Below are positions 11,130 through 22,868 of a DNA stretch of 64,000 bases, piece by piece (the first letter of the stretch is position 1; each line of letters begins with the position of its first letter). The notes under the pieces are model-generated. The model saw only the letters and a program-made list of their open reading frames with translations. It was not told the origin of the DNA and made no database searches. The DNA comes from Sanguinoderma infundibulare (Eukaryota; Basidiomycota; Agaricomycetes; Polyporales; Polyporaceae). The stretch spans positions 3,995,234-4,059,233 of the forward strand of contig JAVLRN010000005.1 in NCBI GenBank assembly GCA_032821775.1, written 5' to 3'. The position numbers and the translations under genes are program-made.

Positions 11130-13039
11130 TGTGGTGCACCAGTGTGGTGCGCGCCGAGTTTCCGAACTGTGCTGGCTTGCTGATGTCGCAGTCTGTTTAT
11201 TGTTGTAAGAGTACTACTGCTGTTGTGTTGTCCTAACGTTCGAAAGTGCTATCCTTGCTGTACTTGGCTCTTGTGTATTCGTAGCCAGTGTTTTTCGATG
11301 CTCTCTGATACATGTGTTTGATCATCTCCTTCACGCTGACCTATGCGAAGCAAAGGCATTCTGTCCACAAGTTAGGTGTGGAGACTCACTCGAGCCGCTT
11401 GCTCTACAGCAGGGTGCAATCCTTTACCAAAGTTCACCTCAGGCAATCCTTTCGCGACCAATGGCAATGCGATGGTACGTGGGCGTCCGATTTCTACACC
11501 AAGTTCCGTCAACTGACCATGATATCGTGACTAGAATATTCACAAATCCTCAATCATTGCTAGAATGTGCACTACCTCAAACTCCCCATCGTGTACCGTT
11601 CATCGTAATGGGCTTTACGCGTTGCCGTAGGGCGGTGAGGTCTGTAGCGGGGTGATGCCGCTGTAAGTTGTTCCCTCGTCCATCCGAATCCAAGGTCTGC
11701 ACCGCCGCCTCAGGCTGATAAATTTGCATCCTTAGATTAACGCCAGGCAGCCCTTCGATGAGACGGCCAGTATGATCGGCTACGGCTGCCATGCTGGATC
11801 CTCACCGACTCGACGGATCCTAATCTCCCGGTCCGAGCTCATCGAGTCGACCCGTTTGTTGATGCAATGATCATGGAAGGAAAGTCGCTTGCGGAGGGCG
11901 CGACTATAGCTACCAACGTCTGGGCATGCAACGTGAAAGAACCGATGTGGTGAGAGGACGCGGATGCTGAAGTAGCGGCTCCAGCCCCGACGCGTATCCC
12001 AGGAATATGTGCTAATCTGCGAGTGTCGCCTTGGCGGCATGCGCGCGTGCGTTATACTGTTGTTCCTCCCCGAGGATATGCTTTCATGTCAGTCTTCGTT
12101 TGATGACATGACACGAGGATACTGACTGCTTGCGGCGGTCCAGCGCACTCAAATGACAAGTTGTCGGAGCATGAGGTGGTACGTGTCACTCCTTTCTGCA
12201 TGTCGCCCGGCGGTGATATTCGTTCGCTCATGATCGTCTTCTTCATGTGGTCTCCCTTTCCTGCCACAAGCCCGCCGTGTGGATGTTCGGCGATTTCTTA
12301 CCCATTGATGAGGCACGAGGGGTCGAAGCCCCAGATGATCCTCGAGGTTAGTCTTGCTTCTACTCGATCGTTGTCGCACCACGCACGACGCCATCCATCC
12401 TGATTCGTACACTCCTCACCCTTGCCATGTACGCCAACAGGACAGATCATCGGCAGTGGAGACCATGACAAGCACGTCGACTGCGCCGTCTCGCGCTCCC
12501 GTCTCATTCAATCGTCAGCATGGAGGTCCACTGTTGGTGAGCGCCAGGAGCACGAGAAGTGTTTTCACCAACGTCGTTACCCAGGCGTTTGGCAGAGCCG
12601 CATGAGAGGCGAGGCGGAGCCAGGCCAGGAATGTCGGAGAATGTGCGAGACGCTTAGCGGGTACATCCGCGCGACGTGAAGCCGGACGCCGGTGATGATG
12701 TGTACACGGCAGTGGCATCGTTGGCATCGGTCGGCATGGCGTTGAATCTATCGACCTGTGCAAGCCGCGAGATCGAGAACACACGAAGCCGTCGTCGAAT
12801 TCAGGACGTCTGCTGCGAGCGACATGGCGGAGGTGGACGAGTAGCAGCGCGTAGTGGAAACAGTGGTATTACCAACACAACTGAGTTCACCACGTAAATG
12901 TGCTTCTGTTCACGATCATTTGACCATGACTTGTGAACGGTTCCTTGGAGCTAGGCCGACCCGATTGCGAATATGCGAGCATCATGCATTGGGGTCCAAG
13001 CAGTCCGAGTCCGCTAGAAGCATCTCGCAGGTGAGCCCG
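11130..13039. other. Intergenic, no gene recognised
   Basis: 1.9 kb between the convergent ends of BTB2 and the secreted-protein gene. No open stretch shows a family motif or plausible splice structure, and I find no mobile-element ends. Confidence 0.45.
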
Positions 13040-13700
13040 CTAGTCGCATACAGCATCAGACTCGGACTCACAGCTGGCCTGAACAATGACAGGGGCCGTT
13101 TGTGCACTTGCGCCCGAGTTATCAGTCACAATAAACACTACGGACGAGCCTATAATGACATGTCAGCTATCGGTCAGCAATCGTCCTAGTCTACAGGGGT
13201 GCACGACAACAGACTTACCCGCAGGAGCTCCGTAGCCGCCCCATTCCAAGATCGTCTGTGACAGACGGTTGGATTCTCCTACGATATCTCCGTTATCCTT
13301 GATTCTACGAATGCAAAATGAGAAGGTAAGCATGTATGAAATATGAAGACGTCTGCCCCGGACTCACACCTATGGCCCAGATGGCATCCCACGGCGGAAT
13401 CGTCAGGGTGCTTTCAACGGGCGACGGGGAAGACTGAACATACCAGACTGTAAGGGGCTGCGAGGGAGAAACGCCACGTGGGTATGCCGCACAGAGATCA
13501 GGAAGCGCAGAGGATGTACTCACCAACGCCGCCAGACCAAGTGATCTCGGTCGCTGCGCACTGAACGACGGCATCCCTACGTCGCCAGACTGGTTAGCTG
13601 GCTTCGAGCATCGACGGTAGATAACGCACGGTGTGTTCACCACCAGCTGACCGTAAACCGAGGCCGCAACGGATGCGAGGACAAGAAGCGAGAGCTGCAT
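13040..13700 (-). CDS. Small secreted protein, Kre9/Knh1-like fold
   Basis: Starts at 13700 with a clear signal peptide (MQLSLLVLASVAASVYG) followed by QLVVNTP. After a GTGCGT..TAG intron the frame gives DAVVQCAATEITWSGGV, the opening pattern of fungal Kre9/Knh1-like, Ser-Thr-rich, often GPI-linked surface proteins. Later exons give IKDNGDIVGESNRLSQTI, GGYGAPAGSS and VFIVTDNSGASAQTAPVIV, ending at 13040-13042. The junction between the short third exon (APYSL) and the IKDNGD exon does not close in frame with canonical sites in my hands, so that exon border or the gene's integrity is open. No Ser/Thr-rich tail or GPI signal is seen. The likely location is the cell wall or medium. Confidence 0.68.
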
Positions 13701-14039
13701 GTTGGAGGAAAACTTTGCTGGCGTTCGTGCAAGCTTGTCGATCTTTTATAGCATTTCGAGTGGGGGTCCCGACCTGTTCGGACGCCGTGTGGGAACGGCG
13801 GCAGTGGATCAGCAGGCTTGATGGGGCAAGTGAGGATCATTGATCGCAGGAGGTTGCGAGGCGGTTATATCTCGCATAGCCCGGCCGCGGTCGGATGTGC
13901 TTGATAGTCAAACGAGGGCTGGGAGTCAGTAAGCCGGCGATAACTGGCTTATCTAGATCTCCGGCATCATCCCAAGTACGGGACCTCTCCAAGCGCCGTC
14001 CGCGTCCGACCTGCGGTCGGTGTTGTCTCGAGACGTACT

Positions 14040-14235
14040 TGCTGAAGTACCGATTCATCCCAGGCGACTCGCGAGTGCGTGCTCCACGAGTCACGAGAGG
14101 ACACGCTTCACAGCCAGTGGATATTTGACTCCCTTGTCATAGTCTTACCGACCCTTCACGAGCCGGGGGTGCGTCTCCGCTACGGCGGCGAAGAGTGGAC
14201 GTTCGGTGCTGGGCCGCTGCTCGCCGCTCGCCGCT
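14040..14235 (+). pseudogene. 2OG-Fe(II) oxygenase fragment, copy E
   Basis: A 60-codon scrap matching the start of exon 3 of the family: REDTLHSQWIFDSLVIVLPT aligns with HKDTPHSERMFGSLVVVFPT of copy A, followed by YGGEEWTFGAGPLLAA. The first iron-ligand His is not preserved, and no upstream exons or distal-histidine region remain. It lies more than 5 kb from the main cluster, across two BTB genes. Confidence 0.7.
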
Positions 14236-14545
14236 CGCTCCAAAGGCGTCGCGCACATCGCTTTTTTTATCTATTCGTCTACAGGTACACCTGCAATGTA
14301 TTTTTAGTCCCGTCTACCGCAACTGAGTATATCTATTCGTCTATAGCCCGTCGCCTTACAGCTACTACAGTGCGCGAGAGTACCTGGAGACCCACTCACG
14401 CTCATGTCGAAAGCGCGTCCTGCACCAGGCCCATTATGATTGTGCCCCGTCTGCTCTATCCGAACGAGAGTCTGTCATGCGTCTATAATAATAATGATAA
14501 AAGAACACGTATGCATCCCAAAGCGCGTGTATACATGTAGAACGA

Positions 14546-16261
14546 CTACCAAGGATGACAATCCACTCCGTCCCATGTCCACACCCGCTTCCCATCCCCA
14601 ACAATCATTCGCGCGTACTGCATCCACGCCCCGTCCCACACACGCTCCACGAACCACTTGACGTGCCGCTCACGCAGCACCCACTTGTGCCACGTGTAGT
14701 ACTTCCACACGTACCCGGTCACGACGCGCGGGTTCGCGTAGATCTTCTCCAGCCCCATGATCCGCCGGAAGTCGTACGGGAGGAGGAAGGACTCGGACGA
14801 GTAGCACTCTCCCTCGACCGACGCGCGGAACGCGAGAGGGGGCGTCAGCGCCGGGGACGACCCGACCTTCTTCGCCCACGGATGCCCTGGCGGCGGCGAG
14901 GTCTGCAACGGGGCCGTCGAAAGCGTGTGGTTGCCGCGAAGGTGGACGGGGAGCATGGGGTCCGCCCGGAAGACCACGATGCCGTTCCAGCACGTGAAGA
15001 CCGGCACGGGCTCCTCGTTCTTGATCGCGTCGTAGCCGGCCGCGTCGAAGAAGTACGGCCAGATGCCGGCGGTGAGATGCCCGAGGCGGTCGCGCAGGAC
15101 CCACATGTCGTACGCGCCGAAGTGGCCAAAGTCGAGCCCGCACGCAAAGTCAAAGTCGCCGCCGCGGGTCTCCAGGAGCTCGATGACGGACTCGGGCTCG
15201 ACGAAGATGTCGTTGGAGAAGAGCACCTTGTCGTACCCGCCGTGCGCGAGGAGGGGCTCGAGCGCCTGGTTGCGGATGGCGGCGAGGAACTCGATGCGGG
15301 GGTTCCACTCTACCTTCTCCGGCTTCTTGATCGTCTCGTCCTGGATGAGGATCTGGTTCTTGACCTTGCGCCGCTCGAGCTCGCGGGCGAACTCGCGGAG
15401 GAGGACGGGGGAGCGGTCGGAGGAGTAGTTCTCTACGATCGACACGAACACGTTGTCCGCGCCGAGATAGGTGATGGTGTCGAGCATGGACTGCGTCCAA
15501 TACGGGAGCACCTGCTCGTTTTGATGGAACGCGGCGGCGATGAAGATCTTCTCGCCGCGCGCGTAGCCAGTCCTGCTCGGGGCGGGCTCGGCGAGGGCCT
15601 TGCGGAGCGCAGGGCGGAAGCGGACGTCGCCCGGGTGCTCATAGTGGGTGTACGCGTAGTAGCCGGCGAGGACGATGTAAGCGCAGACGACGCACTGTGT
15701 GAGCAGCCAGACCGTGCTCCATCTCGGGAGCCCGCCGCGTGGTTTGTGTCCCCGTCCGCGAGGGTCCCTCTCCTGCTCCCAGTCCTGCTCCTCGTCCACC
15801 TGGCCGTTCCCTCCGTTCAGCATCATGTACCCCTCCTCCCGCTGGCCCGTGCCCACGCCCTTCCATCTGTGCGCACACTTCCGGCCTATCCAATAGGACG
15901 CGACTAGCCAGAGGAGGTGAATCCCGGAGAAGACAGGGAGTGTGATGAGGAAAGCGATCCACGCGGTCCACGCTCTCGGAAAGCCAGGCTGCCAGGTCCC
16001 TTGCAGATGATCGAGCAGCGAGCTCTGGACGTAGGCGTAGATGGCAGCAAAAGTGATGAGCTGGGGCACCAGCGGGAGCTTAACGGCGGCGAGGGCGCAG
16101 CGTCCGAGAAAACGAAGGGAAAGCTGTGCATGCGACCAAATTTGCAGACCGTGTCTCCGCGCATCCCTGTGGTCGTGTGTCATCGGAGGCGGTCTCTTTG
16201 TCGCGTAGGGCAGAGGATGAAGAGGGCGAAGGCCGGAGGAGATGCGGCGAGAAGGCGACAT
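14546..16261 (-). CDS. CAP59/CMT1-like alpha-1,3-mannosyltransferase
   Basis: A single open frame of 571 residues from the ATG at 16261. Two hydrophobic segments lie near the N-terminus (LPLVPQLITFAAIYAYVQ and AWIAFLITLPVFSGIHLLWL). A third (WLLTQCVVCAYIVLAGYYAY) precedes a lumenal catalytic part. That part carries the family signatures of the Cryptococcus CAP59/CMT1 group: EKIFIAAAFHQNEQVLPYW, then SIVENYSSDRSP, then KVLFSNDIFVEPESVIELL and GLDFGHFGAYDMWVLRD, with VFTCWNGIVVFRADP near the end. The expected role is Golgi mannosyl transfer to cell-surface glycans. There are no introns. A later ATG (MTHDHRDARR) would also keep all three hydrophobic segments. The long plus-strand open frame over it is a GC-rich shadow. 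Confidence 0.9.
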   Translation of the reverse strand: MSPSRRISSGLRPLHPLPYATKRPPPMTHDHRDARRHGLQIWSHAQLSLRFLGRCALAAVKLPLVPQLITFAAIYAYVQSSLLDHLQGTWQPGFPRAWTAWIAFLITLPVFSGIHLLWLVASYWIGRKCAHRWKGVGTGQREEGYMMLNGGNGQVDEEQDWEQERDPRGRGHKPRGGLPRWSTVWLLTQCVVCAYIVLAGYYAYTHYEHPGDVRFRPALRKALAEPAPSRTGYARGEKIFIAAAFHQNEQVLPYWTQSMLDTITYLGADNVFVSIVENYSSDRSPVLLREFARELERRKVKNQILIQDETIKKPEKVEWNPRIEFLAAIRNQALEPLLAHGGYDKVLFSNDIFVEPESVIELLETRGGDFDFACGLDFGHFGAYDMWVLRDRLGHLTAGIWPYFFDAAGYDAIKNEEPVPVFTCWNGIVVFRADPMLPVHLRGNHTLSTAPLQTSPPPGHPWAKKVGSSPALTPPLAFRASVEGECYSSESFLLPYDFRRIMGLEKIYANPRVVTGYVWKYYTWHKWVLRERHVKWFVERVWDGAWMQYARMIVGDGKRVWTWDGVDCHPW

Positions 16262-16558
16262 CAGAGTCTTGACCGATACGTGTGACCGCAGCCCGGTGCA
16301 AGGTAACGTAGTGCCCACTGCCCAGTATCTCCTCCTCCTCGTCCAGTCCACCCTGCGCGACGCCGTCGATCGCAAGAAAGCATGTCAAGGTGTCCGATCA
16401 CAGCCGCTTGCATCATCGATCGGATTCAGCCACTCGTTCCTTCGGCAAACTGGGTTCGCGACCTGTCTGCCGGCAGCAGAAAGCAGAGGTCCATCTCATT
16501 ACACCGAATATACCATAGGTCCTAGTATTAAGCAATGCTCCACCTCAGCCCTCAGCCC

Positions 16559-18090
16559 TCATGCCTCGTCCTCGACCAGCGCCGCCTGGGACGCAAACGA
16601 CGCGACCAGCCCGTCCGCGCTCGTCACCGGCCCAAACCTCATCTTCTCCAGCCCTTTGCTCTCCGTCCCAAACTCCTGCTCCCCAATCACCTCCTCGTCT
16701 GACAACCGCTCCAGACGCACGAGCTCCCGCCGGACGTACTCGACCACCGTCGCCATCAGCTCCGGGTACTTCACGTACTTGTCCACCTCGGAAGGTGGGT
16801 AGTCATGTATCCCCGACCCGTCGTCCCGCGCCGCCTCGACCTCGTACCCGACCTTCTCGACTGCCTGTGGCTTCTCGACCTCGCCGCCCAAGAGGTTGAT
16901 CGTCCGCCGGTAGAAGGCCTGGTCCGCGTCCGCGCCGTCCACCGACGGATAGGCGATCCCGAGCGCACCCCGCGCCCCAAGCAAATTTCGCCATACGGCA
17001 GCTCCGAGTTCGGCGTCGCTGTGGACGAGGCCGTAATCAAGGGACATACCCATCCCGGCCCACTGCTCCTTGAAGATCTCCATTTGTCGTGTCACGAGAC
17101 GTTCGGGCGCCGATCCCCTCGGACGCGGTTGTCCTTGGGCGTTCGCGACAGTGTAGAAGTCGGATGGGGTCGTGTATGGTTGCAGGTTTTGGGATGGAGC
17201 GATGGAGTTGGGGGATACAGGCTGAAGGATGGTCCGGACGCGGTCTTCGATGTCAAGGAAGAAATGGTCGATGAGGCCCTGGACATAGTTGGTGCCAAGT
17301 GGTGGAGGAAGGGCACGTAGTCGGACGGTGAGCAGCCAAACGTGCAGGTTCGTGATCGTGAACCAGGACTGAAATGTTGGTGGAAGGTGGCATTCTATTA
17401 GAAGTGGTGCGCTCAGTGAGCAAGTGAGCCAAGTTGTGTAGAGGAAAACGCTGCGTGCTCGCAAGGTGTCTCTGGAATAACTTGACAACGCTCATCCTTG
17501 GGTCAATCGGGGTTGACCCAGGGATGTTCGAAAGCGCACACAGGCCCGGCTTGCAGAGAACAGCACAGAAAGGAATCGCTCTCGCAATGTTTCTGCGCCG
17601 CGTGGCGACACGGTCAAAGGAGGCGACGATGTGCTCGAACGGAAATGCGCCATACGCAGACGACGGCAGCAGCGACGCACACGCTCAAGGCAGCCTCACA
17701 GCGACGAACGGCAAATGTTTCAACAACCCAGCACGGAGGACAAAACACACCTTCTCTCCAGAACCCACTCTCCTCGTCCGGCCGCGGCACACATAAGTTC
17801 GAATACATCGCGAACGCCCTCCTCCCCGCGTACTGCTTTGCACTCCCATATCCCATCAATTTGATGAGCCTGAAGAACGCCGCCCGCGCCGTCGGGTTCT
17901 CCTTGACCCTCTTCGTTAGCCATGTCTGGGGCGGAGGCGGGACCTCGTTCGCGAGCGGTTTTGGTGGGGGTGTCGATGTCGACGTCGGAGGTTGCTGGTG
18001 CCGTTGTGTTGTTAGAGCGCGAGCGTGACGAGCATGAGGGACGGCAGCGGAAAGCCTGAGCCTGTGGGCCAGAACTGAACGAGGAACCAT
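16559..18090 (-). CDS. CBP3: Ubiquinol-cytochrome c chaperone CBP3
   Basis: Mitochondrial assembly factor for complex III; in yeast Cbp3 with Cbp6 binds the ribosome and new cytochrome b. Exon 1 (18090-17751) gives an Arg-rich, acid-poor targeting leader, then NPTARAAFFRLIKLMGYGS and RRAFAMYSNLC. Exon 2 (17394-16559) continues ECHLPPTFQSWFTITNLHVW, the family core, with LGTNYVQGLIDHFFLDIEDR after it. The join FWRE/ECHLPP closes in phase at GTGTGT..AATAG, giving 391 residues. The intron is 356 nt, far longer than its neighbours' introns. The stop lies 297 bp upstream of the mannosyltransferase start on the same strand. Confidence 0.9.
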
Positions 18091-19639
18091 TCCTGCTCGT
18101 CGACCGAGCTTTTTGGGTGGGAGGGGGTGGCCAGGAGCAAGATGAGATTTCTTGCCGAGTCTTGGCCGAGCATGTCATAGTCTGTCTCGGGCGTCTGACT
18201 CTGAGCGCCTCCATCTCTGTTCTCCTGCCCTCTATATTGCACCTCCGCCCGAGTATTATATATGATACTCGTCTCATTCCCATGTCAATCGGCATGAGAC
18301 GACCATGGCAACCCACGAAGCTGATTCACCGCGTGAAACGACAAGTTACGAATGTAGGGAACATGAGCGGAATCTCTGGATTCCCGCCGGATTCCGTCGA
18401 GATTCCAATAGAGATTCCTCGCCCTTAGTAATCTGCTAGGAATGTACGGATTCCGATTAGATTACAATGAAGTTCCCCTCTGGTCGGGTCATGCATTGAG
18501 GCCAATCGTCTTTCGTGGTTTACCGTCGTCGTCTCTGCGCCGGGACTCGGACGGTGGTATTTCTATCCTCCTCCACCTCACCGAAGCATACTCTCGCCGT
18601 GTCCGGAGCGGTGAAAGGACGTGACCTGTCTATGCGCTCGTGCTCTCTGACGCACAGACTCGTGCCGCAAGTCTCGTTGCATCTCAATACATGTCTCTCT
18701 TCTGTCGACGTCAAGACGATGCAAGACGATGCTACGACTTCGAAGAACGGCAAGAACACCGGCAAGGGCATAGCAACGGTGAGATTCCATCCCATTCACG
18801 TCCACCTGTACAAATTACTGATCTTGCTTGCCCTCCTTTCGGACGTAACAAGAACATCACTATCTGCATCCACATACTAATCATCCCCGGCGGTAAGCAA
18901 GTATAATTTACTCTGACCAAGTCCTCTACAATGACCCCGCCCACTTCCTCCCCTCGGCTCTGCCAGAATGTGATGTGAGTTGCGTCCTCAGGCCTCAGGC
19001 CTCAGCTCGGACTCTGTGTGTATACCATGGCAGACGCTCGCGATCGGGATCCCCGCGGCAAGAACAAGGAGACTCACTTCCGTCTCAGTCGGTATGAGGT
19101 GCAGACGGTAAACCACGAAGACACAGAGGCCTGTTTCTTCGTCGCCTCCGCACCTCGGATCGCGGTCTGCCAATCCTCCAGCACCTTTCAGAGACGTACT
19201 GGACTTATGCGCTCATACCCCCCATGCGCGACCTTGGACTACTCTATCGCAACGTCTGTGTCTGTTCTATCGAGGTCCACATAACGATAAGGAGGCGGCA
19301 ACTTCGAATAAAGACAAGAGCAAGGGAAACGGCAAGGCAATGGCGACAGATGCGGATACTGGATGGGATACCTTAGGTTCGCTGATGGTATGCACGGTTA
19401 GGCAATATCCTTCGCCTAATCAAGACAGGGGGCGAGAACCACTCCTTATCTGCAATTGCTTATTTGCTACCGACGCCTGTACATATCGCTGACTGGCCGC
19501 ACAATCACACAGATACACGCCGAATACTGGTCTCGTCTTACTGCTCTCCTACAATTAGGGTGTTGACCCCTGTGTCAAAACTCCGCCAATGTTCTCACCG
19601 ACCAATTTGCCTTCGCTTCATCTATCGATCCCTACAACC
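18091..19639. other. Intergenic with two diverged copies of a relic
   Basis: Upstream region of both CBP3 (minus) and BTB3 (plus). No intact gene is seen. Two stretches, about 18620-18795 and 19190-19350, resemble each other in the same order: TATGCGCTC, a CTGTTCTATCGAGGTC-like block, ACTTCGAA, then CAAGGGCATAGCAACG or CAAGGCAATGGCGACA. They read as a decayed duplicated fragment of an unknown gene. Confidence 0.4.
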
Positions 19640-20547
19640 ATGTCTATCCCTGCGAACAGCGCTTCCCAGCCCGACCCAGAATTCACCTTCTTCATTGTCG
19701 AGGTCCATGTATGTCTTTCGTCATCTCGCAACGCCTTTCTCGTAACGCTGATAGCGACTACGAACTTCAGGTAGACAATGTTTTGTTTAGCCTTCCCAAT
19801 TATGTTTTCAGGCCCTCGACCGTTCTTGGAGAGCGCTTCTCAATATATTGCAACGCGAAGGCCAGCAGCGATCCTCGTCAATTCCGTCTGGATGACGTCA
19901 CGGCCTCCGAGTTCCGCGACTTTCTGCGCTGCGTCCTGCCTGGTGCCCGCTTGCCCGACCAAGGTACCCCGCCTATCCCACGTTTGAGGCCATTGACCTC
20001 TCCATGTCTCTGTGCTCATAGCGTCAGCGATCCGAAGGCGTGGACGAACATCCTGAAGTTCTCCACCCTCTGGAAGTTTGACGGAATACGCCGCGAGGTG
20101 ATCAATGCCATCGGCTGGATGGACAACCCGGCGCTGAGGCTCGCCGTCGCGCGCCGGTACGACATCCAGGAGTTCCTCCCGGACGCCGTGAAAGACATTG
20201 TTGAGCTCGAGACACTCGAGAAGGAGGACTATGAGGTGCTCGGGATCGAGCTGGCGACGAAGGTCGTCCGCTTCCAGGAGAAGTGCATAGAGCGCGAGGC
20301 CGAGTCGTGCGTATCCACTCGATCTTGGTTCAGGGTCGGACGCTGTCACCGTCACCGTAACGCGCCGGACGTGCTCAGGCAAAGCCCGGCTGCCGAGATG
20401 GAAAGCTGGACAAAGTGCCTCAAGCTGGTGGAAGAGATCTTTGGCGCTGAGTTCGCAAAGGATGTTAGGGAGGGAGAGAGACTCCGAGCCAACGCTCCTC
20501 GCCCCTATGAGGCGCCACGTCGTCGTCGCCGCCATGGTCGACAGTGA
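19640..20547 (+). CDS. BTB/POZ domain protein 3
   Basis: Exon 1 (19640-19708) starts MSIPANSASQPDPEFTFFIV. Exon 2 opens at 19771 with VDNVLFSLPNYVFRPSTV and RLDDVTASEFRDFLRCVLP, then the helical extension (WTNILKFSTLWKFDGIRREV, RLAVARRYDIQEFLPDAVKD) and EIFGAEFAKDVREGE, ending in a basic RRRRRHGRQ tail. At 19964-20021, where relatives have an intron, the 58-nt intron-like stretch (GTACCC..CATAG) does not preserve frame if removed, yet the frame runs open straight through it (281 residues). A GTATCC..AG stretch near 20312-20385 also looks like an intron but is open in frame. The gene is probably real; its exact protein is uncertain. Confidence 0.72.
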
Positions 20548-21400
20548 ATGACGTAGATTACGCAAACGTCTCGGCTCGTGACCACGGTTGAGATAGTGCA
20601 CCGCAAGAATGCAACCAAGCTACATTCTCTCGGTTCCAACGCTTCGCGAGGTCGCGGCTCGTGCCCGACCACGTCTCGAACTGTGACACGGTCACCCCGA
20701 TCAGTGTTTCTCATTCTATCTCTATTACGCCCTTGGTTTTCGTAACATTTTTATGCTTTGTCCCATCATGCCTACTTCGATTCTGACCTCTTACATCGCC
20801 TACTCCCCTCCTCAACTTAATCAATGTCATCCCCTCTCTGAATCTTCGAGTGGTGTTCCTTTTCGCCTTCGGATAGTCGTACTTGTTCTCATTCTCTGTC
20901 TCTCGCTGGGCCCGCTGGCCTTGACTACTTATACAGCAGTATAGTCCCACCGCCTCCATCCGCCACTGGTACAGCGTCGATTCGGATCCACCTCCTCTCC
21001 TGCTTGACTCAGTTTCGCTTGTGTCCACGAGGCTAATGCCGCCCAAATGCGCTGAATTGCGCTGATCTGGCAGGCTATGATCTCTCTTCCCAGACACGAT
21101 CTTCGAGTCGCCCGCAGCTATCTCTGCGTATCGTATAGGAAATGGCATCCCATCCTGGGCTGTCCGTCAGCGATCGGCTGCAACCTATGATACTTGCGCT
21201 GGGTAGACTGCCTTCTTTGCAGCGGGTGAGCATTTCGTATTGCACGCATTCATCTGTTTTTGTCGCAGTCGCCATGCTCTTCCAACTGCGATGGTGTTCT
21301 GCGTATGATCCTATTGCTCAACGCTTCTGACCGCCAGTCATCATCCCGTGGATATATACTGCTTGCCGCAGTCCCTTGACCGGCTACCAGAGCATGAGCG
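20548..21400. other. Intergenic, between tandem BTB genes
   Basis: No gene recognised in 850 bp between two same-strand BTB paralogues. It should hold the terminator of BTB3 and the promoter of BTB4. Confidence 0.45.
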
Positions 21401-22345
21401 ATGTCGACCACTAACACCCTCGAGCACGACCCGGTCTTCTCTTCAATGGCTGAGTTCCAAGTACGTCCATCCCAACTTCTGTCGCTAGTATCGAATGGCA
21501 CCCACTCACGTCCCGCATTGTCAGGTCGAAGGGGTGATCTTCCGCCTACCCGCCTACATCTTCAAACAGTCCTCGTACTTCCGAGACAGCGTCCTTACCG
21601 CCGAAGGCTGGGAGGTCGCGGAGGCGCCATACGAGCTTCAAGACACCACGGCGGCCGAGTTCCGCGACTTCCTCCGCTGCATCCTCCCCATGGCCGATTC
21701 GTTCCCCAGGTAGGTCGTACCAACAGTACCTAGTTCGTTTCCCGCCGTCCGTTCTCACCACTGCCTGACATCCCCGCGCCCGCGCGCATCTTCAACTCGA
21801 ATCAGCGGCCCTGCGGCACTGACGAACGTCCTCAAGCTCGCGACGCGCTGGAAGTTCGACTACGCGCGTACGCTCGCGATCCGCAAGATCGCGCACTGCG
21901 GCAGGCCAGCGCTCAAGCTCGCGCTCGCGCGCGCGTACGACGTCAAGGAGTTCCTTCCCGGGGCGCTGCACGGGCTTGTCGAGGCCGAGGCGCTGGAGGT
22001 GGAGGACTACGAGGTCCTCCCGCTCGAGCTTGCGTGCAAGGTGGTCAAGTATCGCGAGCGGACGTGGCGGTGCGCTGCCCGCCGGCTGACAGGCGAGAGG
22101 TATGTAAAGTACATATATGCCCCTCCTCCCCTGACCTGGCGCGCAAAGTTACGCGGGGGATGCTGACTGGCGGCGTTGGACGCTCTATTAGCAGCAGCCT
22201 GTCGGGCTCGTCTGGTGATCGTGAACATGACCGTGGGCGGATGGTGGAGGAGATCTTCGGTGCCGAGTTCGCGAAGGACTTGAAGAAAGGGGAAGAATTG
22301 ATCACGCGTAGGACGGCAGAGGCCACTCAGTGCTCAGGTCGCTAG
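21401..22345 (+). CDS. BTB/POZ domain protein 4
   Basis: Four exons (21401-21460, 21525-21709, 21806-22099, 22192-22345) join in phase to 230 residues. Sequence order: MSTTNTLEHDPVFSSMAEFQ, BTB core VEGVIFRLPAYIFKQSSYF and DTTAAEFRDFLRCILPMA, helical part LTNVLKLATRWKFDYARTLA and KLALARAYDVKEFLPGALHG, then MVEEIFGAEFAKDLKKGEEL. It is closest to BTB3, 850 bp upstream on the same strand (shared AEFRDFLRC, EEIFGAEFAKD), so the two look like a tandem duplication. All four exon borders are canonical, and this copy is the best guide to the family's ancestral intron pattern. Function beyond protein-protein contact is unknown. Confidence 0.87.
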
Positions 22346-22868
22346 TGGGCTTTCGCGGCGTTGTGGAGGAGGCCTGTGAACTGCACGCTACGCGTATTCG
22401 TTTCCATCTAGTGAGTAGTGAAATAATATGAATGCGTGTGCATGTAAGGCGGCTGAGACAGCCTACTGTGCATGTGCAACGCGTTCGGGTGGGGATGGAA
22501 GCGTGAGTCTGAAGTCGGGGTGTACCGAGGCTCGACGTAAAGTCCGCGACATGTCTGTTACGTTTTGCACCATATGCTGGTGACTCCTTCTACTCGACCT
22601 CACGGCCGCAGCTAACACTGCACCTCCACTAAATCGACGTTGGCTCGCTGTCCAAACTGTAACAGGCTTATCATGCCCCACGACTCTTATGAGATGGCTC
22701 GCTAGGACCGGTTTCCGTATCGCAAACACCAGCGTGGAGAATGGATATACTGAACACCATGAAGCCGTGACGCGGGACTGTATCGCCGTTCAAGTTGGCC
22801 TCGGGATGTCATCTCTCCCTGTTGTACTCCTTCGTGTAGCCGAAGTTGGCTCACGTCTTGCTGGAATG
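22346..22868. other. Intergenic between convergent BTB4 and DUO1
   Basis: About 520 bp between two converging genes. No gene or repeat recognised; presumably 3' ends and terminators. Confidence 0.45.

Noticed and set aside
14555..15907. 450-codon plus-strand open frame
   Set aside because: It lies antisense to the CAP59-type mannosyltransferase, whose minus-strand frame has clear family motifs. Its composition (Arg, Glu, Val, Leu runs) is that of a GC-rich shadow.
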